Shown: in pieces, positions 16,428-24,307 of the stretch
How the letters are laid out: each line of letters starts with the position of its first letter
How positions within the stretch are numbered: the stretch's first letter is position 1
Assembly (NCBI GenBank): GCA_947259225.1
Contig: CAMYLK010000027.1
Coordinates: forward strand, 1-32,964
DNA from: an uncultured Desulfobulbaceae bacterium
GTDB taxonomy: Bacteria > Desulfobacterota > Desulfobulbia > Desulfobulbales > Desulfobulbaceae
Length of the DNA: 32,964 nt
Direction: 5' to 3'
Translations under genes and position numbers: made by a program
Notes under the pieces: generated by a model
Databases searched by the model: none
Told to the model about the DNA's origin: nothing
What the model saw: only the letters and a program-made list of their open reading frames with translations

Positions 16428-17492
16428 ATGACAGAACCTTCATCGTCCAGATATACTGAAGCCGGAGTCGACATTGACAAGGGGAATGAATTTGTTGACC
16501 GCATAAAGAATATTGTTGCCGATACCCACGGCCGTGGAGTGCTTACTGATATAGGTGGATTTTCGGGACTCTTCGCCATAGGTAACGCCGGCCTGGAAGA
16601 TCCGGTCCTCATAGCTTCCACAGATGGAGTCGGTACAAAACTCAACATTGCCACGCTTTGCGGCAAGCACGATACGATCGGTATTGATCTTGTTGCCATG
16701 TGTGTCAATGATGTGGTTGTCAGCGGCGCCAAACCTCTTTTTTTCCTCGATTACTTTTCCATAGGCAAACTCGATGTTGACCTGGCAACTGAGGTGGTCC
16801 AAGGTATTGCCGAGGGCTGCAAAATTGCCGGTTGTTCCCTGATAGGAGGAGAAACAGCAGAGATGCCGGGCTTATATAAGCATGGCGATTACGATATTGC
16901 CGGCTTTGTTGTGGGCATTGCTGACAGAAACGCTATCATTGACGGCAGCGATATCCGTGTAGGTAACAAAATAATCGGTCTCGCTTCTTCCGGACTCCAC
17001 AGCAACGGATATTCTCTGGTAAGAAAAATCTGCTTTGAAGAACTGGGCCGTACCGTTGATGAATACGTGAAAGAACTTGACTGCACTCTAGGAGAAGAAC
17101 TCCTTCGTCCTACCCGGATATACGTGGAGAGCGTATTGAACACTCTTCGCAATTACAAGGTCAACGGAATCATCCACAATACCGGTGGTGGTTTTGTTGA
17201 TAACGTTCCAAGGGTACTGCCAGCAGGATGTAAAGCTATCATCAATCCTGATTCATGGCCTGTTCCTGCTATTTTTAGCTTTCTCCAGGAGAACGGCAAT
17301 ATTCCATCTGCGGAAATGTACCGTACATTTAATATGGGTATCGGCATGATGGTCATCGTAGATGATGAGATTGTTGAAGATGTTCTCCAACAATTCAAAG
17401 CTCTCGGAGAATCACCTTACATCATCGGGGAAATTCTGCCGACCAGTGACGCAGATGGTGAGTGGGTTACAATTGAAGGGTTACAGGAATAG
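16428..17492 (+). CDS. purM: Phosphoribosylformylglycinamidine cyclo-ligase (AIR synthetase)
   Basis: Fifth step of de novo purine synthesis: ATP-dependent closure of FGAM to aminoimidazole ribonucleotide. The 354-residue sequence has the PurM hallmarks: TEAGVDIDKGNE at the start, the ATP-binding stretch STDGVGTKL, GIDLVAMCVNDV, LIGGETAEMPG, GLASSGLHSNGYSLVRK and HNTGGGFVDNVPRVLP. Length is normal for the family (~345-355). The ATG at 16428 has a weak ribosome-binding site. It is a single gene here, not linked with purN or purD, and its stop lies 13 bases from the stop of the converging mog gene. Confidence 0.96.
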   Translation: MTEPSSSRYTEAGVDIDKGNEFVDRIKNIVADTHGRGVLTDIGGFSGLFAIGNAGLEDPVLIASTDGVGTKLNIATLCGKHDTIGIDLVAMCVNDVVVSGAKPLFFLDYFSIGKLDVDLATEVVQGIAEGCKIAGCSLIGGETAEMPGLYKHGDYDIAGFVVGIADRNAIIDGSDIRVGNKIIGLASSGLHSNGYSLVRKICFEELGRTVDEYVKELDCTLGEELLRPTRIYVESVLNTLRNYKVNGIIHNTGGGFVDNVPRVLPAGCKAIINPDSWPVPAIFSFLQENGNIPSAEMYRTFNMGIGMMVIVDDEIVEDVLQQFKALGESPYIIGEILPTSDADGEWVTIEGLQE

Positions 17493-17505
17493 CCTTCAAT
17501 TACGG

Positions 17506-18024
17506 TTATTCGGATTTAGGTACCCCGCAATCAGCTTTTCCCCCCTTCACTTTATACAGTGCGTGCTGCAGGGCAGGAAGGACTGCTTCCAGATTTTCAC
17601 GTGCCGCCTTTTTGCTACCCGGAAGGTTAATGATGAGACTATTTCCACGAATTCCGGCAACTCCTCTCGACAGAACTGCATTAACCGTGACTTGCAGACT
17701 TGCTGCCCGCATGGCCTCAGCTATTCCTGGAACTTGCTTTTCGATAACACTTAATGTTGCCTCAGGGGTGACATCGCTTGGCGCCACTCCGGTACCGCCA
17801 GTCGTCAGTATCAGGTCGATTTCCTTCTCATCGACCCATGAAGAGAGACGATCGGTAATCAGATCCGCCTGATCGGCAATAACTTCGTATTCCTGCTGGA
17901 CATATCCCTCGGACCGGAGCAAATCGCACAGCATCATGCCGCTGGTATCTTCCCGTTCGCCGCGGGACCCTTTATCACTGAGAGTTAAGACGCCAAAGGT
18001 ATAGCCGTACTTGTCAGAGGGCAC
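17506..18024 (-). CDS. mog: Molybdopterin adenylyltransferase (MogA/MoaB family)
   Basis: A 172-residue MoCF-biosynthesis-domain protein that adenylates molybdopterin before molybdenum or tungsten insertion. The signature TTGGTG is at 74-79, followed by PSDVTPEA, and NLPGSKKA at 133-140. GxLTLSDKGS at the N-terminus is typical of the MogA/MoaB group; telling Mog from MoaB by sequence is uncertain. Start GTG 18024 is supported by GGGGAG nine bases upstream. That site is made by the last two codons of the preceding EF-G-like gene (stop six bases before this start), so translation is probably coupled. Mo/W enzymes such as formate dehydrogenases would be the clients; with selA nearby a selenium-containing enzyme is possible, but that is inference. 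Confidence 0.9.
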   Translation of the reverse strand: MPSDKYGYTFGVLTLSDKGSRGEREDTSGMMLCDLLRSEGYVQQEYEVIADQADLITDRLSSWVDEKEIDLILTTGGTGVAPSDVTPEATLSVIEKQVPGIAEAMRAASLQVTVNAVLSRGVAGIRGNSLIINLPGSKKAARENLEAVLPALQHALYKVKGGKADCGVPKSE

Positions 18025-18030
18025 GAGATT

Positions 18031-20097
18031 TTACTCCCCGCTGGCGGCGTCTGCTATGATCTTCTCTGTCATGTGCGAGGGAACCTCTTCATAATGCGAG
18101 AAACTGACGGTGAAAGAACCGGTTCCACCTGTGATAGAGGTCAGGTCAGGGGCGTATAGGAGAATTTCCTTCTGTGGAACAAGGGCACTGATAACTTCAA
18201 ATTTGTCGGTTGAGTCCATACCCAGGACCTTGCCCCGGCGGCTATTCAGGTCGCCCATCACATCACCGACAAACTCCTTGTCAACCCGGATGGTCATCTC
18301 CATGATCGGTTCAAGCAATACAGGATTAGCATCCTGAACAGCTTTTTTAAAGGCAAGAGAACCTGCAACCTTAAAAGCCATTTCAGATGAATCGACATTA
18401 TGGTAGGAGCCGTCAACCAGGTATACTCTGACATCAACAAAAGGGTAGCCGGCGACAACGCCCTTTTGCATGGCCTCAACTATACCTTTTTCAACTGCAG
18501 GACGATACTGTTGCGGAATGACACCACCAACAATCTTATCAATGAATTCAAAGCCCCCGCCACGCTCCAGAGGCTCCATTTCGATCCAGCAGTCGCCGAA
18601 CTGCCCACGGCCACCGCTCTGCTTTTTGTGCTTGCCCTGAACCCGTGCTTTTCCCTTAATCGTTTCTCTGTAAGGAACTTTTGGCACCCGGAGGTTCATC
18701 TCTACCGAGAATTTTCTCTTTAATTTTTCACCGATGACCTCAAGGTGAACCTGCCCGACCCCTGATATTAATATTTCATGCGTCTGCTGTTCGCGTATCA
18801 ATTTCAGCGTTTGGTCTTCGTCCAGCATACGGGTAATTGATGAAAACAGCTTTTCCTCATCACCTTTGCCTGCGCTGACAGCATAGGAAATCACTGTATC
18901 AAGAGGAACCAGAGGGTCGTACCTGATTGGTTTTGAACTATCACAAAGGGTATCACCTGTTGTCGTCTCTTTGAGCTTGGCAACAGCTACTATCATTCCT
19001 GGTACAGCTTTATCAATCGGTTTCTGCTCCTTACCCTCCATAACGAACAACTGGCCGAAACGCTCGGCGGTCTCTTTTGTGGAGTTGTAAAAAGTGTCAC
19101 CAGCGAGGGTTCCGGAAAAAACGCGAAAAATAGTCAATCTGCCGGCAAAAGGATCTGCCATGGTCTTGAAAACCTGGGCGGAAAATGGTGCGTCAGCACT
19201 CCCCTCCCTTTCCTCCATATCTCCCGACTTGGGATTTGTTCCTATCTGAGCAGGCCGCGTATCCGGTGAAGGGAGAAAATCTGCTATCGTATCGAGGACA
19301 AGGGTTGATCCAAGGTTATTTAAAGAAGCACAAACACATACCGGTGATATCTCGCCCGCCTGAACAGCTTTTGCAAGACCTGCTCGAAGATCATCATCGG
19401 TCAGCTCACCTTCTTCGAGAAATTTTTCGATCAAATCGTCGTCTGTTTCCGCCACATACTCCATAAGACTTTCACGCAGGGTTGCCACCTCATCACGCAA
19501 CTCATCCGGAATCTCACCTTCATCGGCTTTTCCGCTGTCGTCAGTTTTAAACAGCCATGCCTTGTTCCCGGCAATATCAACAACCCCTTTAAAATTATCC
19601 TCAGCGCCAATGGGCAGGTAGAGGACCACTGGATTCAAATCAAAGGTAGTACGAATCTCTTCAACAGTTTTTGAAAAATTGGCGCGCTCCCTGTCCATTC
19701 TGGTTATGCAGATAAGACAGGGCTTTTTTTTCTCCTGAACAAGATCAACAAACTTTTCTGTTTGTGGACGTACACCGAGAACAGCACCAATTGTCAGGAT
19801 AACACTATCAGAGACCTGGACGGCATATCGTGTCTCGTTAAAAAAGTTATCGTCCCCGGGGGTATCGCTGAGATAAATTTCCGCCTTATTCCATTTCAGG
19901 TGATGAAAGGCGGTGCCTATCGAAATGTTTCGCTTGATTTCCTCAGGTTCAAAATCCATGGTCGAGCTTCCGTCATCAATCTTACCAAGTCGCTTTACTG
20001 CACCGGCGGAGAAAAGAAGTGCCTCCGCAAATGTTGATTTACCACTGTTACCGTGACCGATGATAACTGTATTCCTGATCTGATTGACGTCGTGCAT
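18031..20097 (-). CDS. Elongation factor G-like GTPase (EF-G2 type)
   Basis: A 688-residue translational GTPase with the five-domain layout of EF-G: G domain (1-~270), domain II (~305-390), domain III (~400-475), domain IV (~480-600) and domain V (~605-680). The P-loop is GHGNSGKST (14-22). It departs from true EF-G: the third GTPase motif is DTPGDD (78-83) in place of DTPGH, so the catalytic His is missing, and the fourth is TRMD (132-135) in place of NKMD. This places it in the EF-G-like/EF-G2 group, whose job is not settled; canonical fusA is presumably elsewhere. CGGAGG five bases before the ATG is a strong ribosome-binding site. It is followed at once by mog. Confidence 0.9.
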   Translation of the reverse strand: MHDVNQIRNTVIIGHGNSGKSTFAEALLFSAGAVKRLGKIDDGSSTMDFEPEEIKRNISIGTAFHHLKWNKAEIYLSDTPGDDNFFNETRYAVQVSDSVILTIGAVLGVRPQTEKFVDLVQEKKKPCLICITRMDRERANFSKTVEEIRTTFDLNPVVLYLPIGAEDNFKGVVDIAGNKAWLFKTDDSGKADEGEIPDELRDEVATLRESLMEYVAETDDDLIEKFLEEGELTDDDLRAGLAKAVQAGEISPVCVCASLNNLGSTLVLDTIADFLPSPDTRPAQIGTNPKSGDMEEREGSADAPFSAQVFKTMADPFAGRLTIFRVFSGTLAGDTFYNSTKETAERFGQLFVMEGKEQKPIDKAVPGMIVAVAKLKETTTGDTLCDSSKPIRYDPLVPLDTVISYAVSAGKGDEEKLFSSITRMLDEDQTLKLIREQQTHEILISGVGQVHLEVIGEKLKRKFSVEMNLRVPKVPYRETIKGKARVQGKHKKQSGGRGQFGDCWIEMEPLERGGGFEFIDKIVGGVIPQQYRPAVEKGIVEAMQKGVVAGYPFVDVRVYLVDGSYHNVDSSEMAFKVAGSLAFKKAVQDANPVLLEPIMEMTIRVDKEFVGDVMGDLNSRRGKVLGMDSTDKFEVISALVPQKEILLYAPDLTSITGGTGSFTVSFSHYEEVPSHMTEKIIADAASGE

Positions 20098-20209
20098 GAA
20101 TGCCTCCGATGGACGGTTGGAAAATTTATATATATAGGCTATCCACTTCCTGTGAGAATTTTTTCAGCACAAAAACTGCCCAGAAAGTTCTTGATCTGAC
20201 AAGTTATTT

Positions 20210-20258
20210 TGTGTCAAAGAAAAAGGACTTTCTCTTTTGACACAGGAATGGTAACCAT
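20210..20258. promoter_or_regulatory. Inverted repeat and palindrome in the EF-G-like/murJ divergent region
   Basis: TGTGTCAAA (20210-20218) and TTTGACACA (20236-20244) form a perfect 9-bp inverted repeat with a 17-base loop; each arm holds an outward-facing TTGACA. Four bases on, ATGGTAACCAT (20248-20258) is a palindrome around a central A. Both sit between divergent genes and could be operator sites. No T-run follows, so this is not a terminator. Confidence 0.4.
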
Positions 20259-20345
20259 TTGGACCAACATCTCTGCTATATATTCTTATTATCCTTGGGA
20301 AGTCAAGAAATAACATCACTTTTAACGGCTGATTGACAGACGGAA

Positions 20346-21944
20346 ATGGGAAGCAAACCAAGTGCCTTTACAGGCAAAATAGCTCGCTCCGCGGGAGCAG
20401 TAAGCGGGGCTGTAATGTGCAGCCGTATCCTCGGCCTTATCAGAGAACAGATATTCGCCGGAATGTTCGGTGCTGGATACGCGTATGACGCATTTGTTGT
20501 TGCCTTTCGTATCCCTAATCTTTTAAGGGATCTCTTTGCCGAAGGAGCCTTGTCCGCTGCTTTTGTGACAGTCTTTTCCGATTACGATACCAATCGCGGG
20601 AAAGAGGCAACATGGAAGCTCGCCAGCACTGTACTGACATTCTTTGCCGTGTTATTGAGCGTCCTCACTTTGGCCGGTATATTTTTCGCGGACCCAATAG
20701 TAGACCTGATGACTGTTGAAGGCTATCAGTTGATCCCCGGCAAATTTGAGCTTACTGTCTATCTCACCCGCATCATGTTTCCCTTTCTGGTGTTCATCTC
20801 ACTGTCTGCCGTAGTTATGGGGATTCTCAACACTAAGGGTAAATTTTTCGTTCCGGCCATGGCCTCGAGCTTCTTCAATCTCGGTTCGATCATCGGCGGT
20901 GTTACTCTGGCCCTGCTTTTTCCACGCATAGGTCAACCGGCCATAGCAGGCATGGCTTGGGGCACCCTTATTGGGGGACTGCTCCAGTTGCTGATCCAGG
21001 TGCCGTCACTACGGCGGACCGGATACCGCTTTGTTCCGCGCCTGAGATTTAACGATCCCGGCCTCAAAAGAATCCTGCTGCTGATGCTGCCTGCGACGAT
21101 AGGCATTTCTGCCACCCAGATCAACATCTTCGTCAACACTCTCTTTGCCTCATCCCTGGCTGAGGGTTCTCTTTCCTGGCTTAACTATGCCTTTCGCCTG
21201 GTCCAGCTGCCCATAGGCATCTTCGGAGTAGCCTTTTCCATTGCGGTCATGCCGGTTTTAGGAAAACTTGCAGCGCAAAAGGATCTGGCCAGCCTGCAAC
21301 AGACCTTTTCCTCATCTCTTATCATGGTGCTCAGCTTGACCATACCTGCTTCGGCAGGCCTGATTCTGTTGGCTGAGCCGATCATCCGCGTTATCTTTGA
21401 ACGCGGAGCCTTCGAAGCATTGGACACAATTCGTACTGCCGAAGCCCTGACCTATTATGCCTACGGCCTGTTCGCCTATTCCGGGGTGAAGATAATGGTG
21501 CCGGTATTTTATGCGATGGGCAGTACCCGCTTCCCGGTCATTGGAAGTTTTATAGCCGTGGCAGCAAACATCATCATTATTTTCCTGACTATAGGATTTT
21601 TTCAACATAAAGCCATCGCACTATCACTCTCCTGTGCCATGACACTGAATTTCCTGTTCCTGGGCTTTATACTTTACCGCAGATTGGAAGGGTTTTCCAT
21701 TGGTGCTCTTGCCCTCGGTATGATAAAGATAGGCACCGCCACAACGGTCATGGTCGCAGCTATCTGGGGGCTGAAAATTTGGCTGTTACCCTGGCTGCTG
21801 GTGGGTATTATCAAACAGCTTGCTGCTGTGTTACTGCTGATTGGCATTGGCGCGACGATTTATTATGCTGTTCTCTATATGCTGAAACTCCCGGAGTTGA
21901 CAATTGTAACAGAGAAAATCTTTCAACGGTTACGAAAATCTTGA
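20346..21944 (+). CDS. murJ: Lipid II flippase MurJ
   Basis: A 532-residue polytopic inner-membrane protein of the MOP superfamily that moves lipid II across the membrane for peptidoglycan synthesis. Family signatures include SRILGLIREQIFAGMFG, AYDAFVVAFRIPNLLRDLFAEGALSAAFV and LNYAFRLVQLPIGIFGVAFSIAVMPVL. About 14 hydrophobic helices can be traced. Conserved cavity arginines are seen in the SRILGLIRE and FRIPNLLRD stretches. Length is usual (~510-530). The ATG at 20346 has only a weak site (ACGGA). It is divergent from the EF-G-like gene and converges with rsmE. Confidence 0.95.
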   Translation: MGSKPSAFTGKIARSAGAVSGAVMCSRILGLIREQIFAGMFGAGYAYDAFVVAFRIPNLLRDLFAEGALSAAFVTVFSDYDTNRGKEATWKLASTVLTFFAVLLSVLTLAGIFFADPIVDLMTVEGYQLIPGKFELTVYLTRIMFPFLVFISLSAVVMGILNTKGKFFVPAMASSFFNLGSIIGGVTLALLFPRIGQPAIAGMAWGTLIGGLLQLLIQVPSLRRTGYRFVPRLRFNDPGLKRILLLMLPATIGISATQINIFVNTLFASSLAEGSLSWLNYAFRLVQLPIGIFGVAFSIAVMPVLGKLAAQKDLASLQQTFSSSLIMVLSLTIPASAGLILLAEPIIRVIFERGAFEALDTIRTAEALTYYAYGLFAYSGVKIMVPVFYAMGSTRFPVIGSFIAVAANIIIIFLTIGFFQHKAIALSLSCAMTLNFLFLGFILYRRLEGFSIGALALGMIKIGTATTVMVAAIWGLKIWLLPWLLVGIIKQLAAVLLLIGIGATIYYAVLYMLKLPELTIVTEKIFQRLRKS

Positions 21945-22136
21945 TGGAGCAGGATAACAGTAAAGATTCAAACAGGACATACGGAACTGTGTGCCCGGTG
22001 GGTCAAACGGCATGGGCGTTCTTTTTTGGGACCAGCAAAAAATGAACAAGATATAATAGGTTTTATCATAGCCAAACAAACATTCTTAATTTTTACAGAA
22101 GTTACAGAAAATGTCAGTCATTATCGAAAAGATCTT

Positions 22137-22883
22137 TCATCGGTTTTGTAAGTCCTGAAGCATCATCAACTGAGAAAGCAGTACCAGCACGGCCGTATCC
22201 ACATGCAGAATTCTCGACCCGAATGAAAAACAATCAAATCCCTGATCCATAAAAGCCTGGACCTCAAAATCATTCCACCCGCCCTCAGGACCAACAGCCA
22301 GCACAAAATTCTTTACCACACCACCCTGTTCATACAAATCCGGTAATGTAAGAGATGCAAAAGGATGAGCCAGGAAACGGCTTCTGGATTTCAATTCAGG
22401 AACTACATCCTCGACAAACGGCCTGAACCGCGAATGGATTGACACCTGCGGCAGCATGGTATCCATTGTCTGCTCCAGACCTTGCAAAAGGATACTTCGC
22501 ATATTCCCTTCCTGGAGAGATGTGGACTGAAAATATGATTTCTGGACACGTGCTGAGCGAATAAAATGAAAATTCCTTACACCCATCACAGTGGCCTGCT
22601 TCAGTATCCTCTGCAACATGATCGGCCTTGGTAGGGCGAGAATCAGGGTGATATCACAATCGTCATGTTCTGTTTTCGACAAGGTGATATCCAACTCAAC
22701 ACCCTGTTCCTCTACATGCAGAACCGTGCCGATTCCTGTATTTCCATTAACCATCCCCACCCTGAGAGTGTCACCGGCCCTTAAACCAAGGATATTAGTC
22801 ATATGAACAGCACGGCGATCGTATCCATCGAGCTTTAATAAATTACCGCGAAGTTCATTCTGTTCAAAAAGGAGAAGATTCAT
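22137..22883 (-). CDS. rsmE: 16S rRNA (uracil-1498-N3)-methyltransferase RsmE
   Basis: A 248-residue SPOUT-class methyltransferase that methylates N3 of U1498 of 16S rRNA. Residues 1-70 form the PUA-like RNA-binding domain (HMTNILGLRAGDTLRVGMVNG) and the rest the knotted SAM-binding domain, with VGPEGGWNDFE as the cofactor-loop signature and FSFGSRILHVDTAVLVLLSQL at the knot. The usual 'RILR-ETA' motif reads RILHVDTA here, a conservative change. Length matches the family (~240-250). The ATG at 22883 has a poor ribosome-binding site. It is divergent from waaA with 109 bases between. Confidence 0.93.
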   Translation of the reverse strand: MNLLLFEQNELRGNLLKLDGYDRRAVHMTNILGLRAGDTLRVGMVNGNTGIGTVLHVEEQGVELDITLSKTEHDDCDITLILALPRPIMLQRILKQATVMGVRNFHFIRSARVQKSYFQSTSLQEGNMRSILLQGLEQTMDTMLPQVSIHSRFRPFVEDVVPELKSRSRFLAHPFASLTLPDLYEQGGVVKNFVLAVGPEGGWNDFEVQAFMDQGFDCFSFGSRILHVDTAVLVLLSQLMMLQDLQNR

Positions 22884-22992
22884 ATTGCAGGGGCAATGCT
22901 TTAATTGACAACCACTTGATGATATTGATAACTTACTGTGACCGGTAACTGAAAATCTGTCGACTTAACCCCAGATATGGTACACATCATCT

Positions 22993-24276
22993 ATGATTCT
23001 AGTCTATAATTTTCTGCAAATTTTCCTGCTTGTTATTAGCTTTCCAGTTCTTCTCCTCCTTGTCTGTATCAGGAAAAAGTACCGGAGCAGAATAATTCAG
23101 CGGCTCGGTTTTGGTATGACCAGACTGTTCAGAACGCATCCTGCTCCCGGGATAAAGGTCATCTGGATTCATGCCCTGTCTGTTGGCGAAGTCACCTCAG
23201 CCCTTCCTCTGGTCAAGGGATTGAGAAAGGAGATGGATGATATTTGCATTGTTTTTTCCGCCTCAACCAAGACAGGATTTGAGGTGGCTGAAAATAATAT
23301 CCAACCCTTTGCCGATTTTATCATATCAGCACCTCTTGATCTTCTTTTTTCTGTCAATAAATTTACACACAGTATACAGCCTGATCTCTTCATCCTTGTC
23401 GAAACGGATTTCTGGCCCAACTGGCTTACAGTACTCAAACAAAAAAAAATTCCCTTGATGCTTGTCAACGGTAGGGTATCGAAAGAGTCGTTTAATACTT
23501 ATCAGAGATTTCGGATATTCTTTACCCCTCTGTTCAATTCATTTACCCAGTTGTCCATGCAGACCGGTCAGGACGCAGACCAAATGTCTCAGTTGGGAGT
23601 TCCTGTCGAGAAAATAATCACCCTGGGAAATCTCAAGTACGACACGTCCCTGTCTGCTGACGATGAATCCGTCTCAATTCAAAAGTCTGACCTTGGCATA
23701 CCAGCTGACAGTATAATCTGGATTTGCGGGTCAACCCACAGAGGAGAGGAGGAAATAATTTTTAATGCATTCAGGGAGATCAAAAAAGAACATGACAGAC
23801 TTGTGCTCATAGTTGCCCCGCGAGACCCCGGGCGCGGCAGTGAAATATATAAACTCGCCGAAAAGATGGGATTTACAGCTACACGACGCACATCGCCTGA
23901 TAACCGCCCGGCTTCCGTTCTCATCCTTGATACAATTGGTGAGCTTACCCAGTGTTACAGATTGGCAAAGATTGCATTCATTGGGGGGAGCCTTGTACAA
24001 CGCGGAGGCCATAACCCTCTTGAAGCAGCTGTTTATGGGGTTCCTGTTCTTTTTGGTCCGCACATGGATGATTTTCAGGAAATTGCCAGTGATATTATCC
24101 GCTGTAATGCAGGGAGCACAATTCATTCCAGTAAAGAAATGGGCCAAACAGTGAATAAACTGTTAAGCGAAGAAACGTTTTATGCCGCAATGGGCAAAGC
24201 TGCCGATCAACTGGTAAGAGATAATTCCGGAGTGGTTTCCCGGCACATAAACATAATAACCAAACTCCTTGTTTAA
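22993..24276 (+). CDS. waaA: 3-deoxy-D-manno-octulosonic acid (Kdo) transferase
   Basis: A 427-residue GT30-family glycosyltransferase that adds Kdo to lipid IVA, showing an outer membrane with lipopolysaccharide. Residues 5-26 are the N-terminal membrane anchor. Family motifs are WIHALSVGEVTSALPL (with the proposed catalytic Glu66), FSASTKTGFEVAE, LVETDFWPNWL, ICGSTHRGEEEII, IVAPRDPGRG, and GGSLVQRGGHNPLEAAVYGVPV for the CMP-Kdo-binding C-terminal half. The ATG at 22993 has no clear ribosome-binding site. comEC follows after 31 bases in the same direction and is probably co-transcribed. Confidence 0.95.
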   Translation: MILVYNFLQIFLLVISFPVLLLLVCIRKKYRSRIIQRLGFGMTRLFRTHPAPGIKVIWIHALSVGEVTSALPLVKGLRKEMDDICIVFSASTKTGFEVAENNIQPFADFIISAPLDLLFSVNKFTHSIQPDLFILVETDFWPNWLTVLKQKKIPLMLVNGRVSKESFNTYQRFRIFFTPLFNSFTQLSMQTGQDADQMSQLGVPVEKIITLGNLKYDTSLSADDESVSIQKSDLGIPADSIIWICGSTHRGEEEIIFNAFREIKKEHDRLVLIVAPRDPGRGSEIYKLAEKMGFTATRRTSPDNRPASVLILDTIGELTQCYRLAKIAFIGGSLVQRGGHNPLEAAVYGVPVLFGPHMDDFQEIASDIIRCNAGSTIHSSKEMGQTVNKLLSEETFYAAMGKAADQLVRDNSGVVSRHINIITKLLV

Positions 24277-24307
24277 CCCTGCCTGATAATCTTAAAAACG
24301 TTTCCCA

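Noticed and set aside
21944..22045. A 33-codon frame starting at an ATG that overlaps the murJ stop
   Set aside because: No ribosome-binding site beyond coupling, odd low-complexity end (AFFFGTSKK) and no family resemblance; probably chance.
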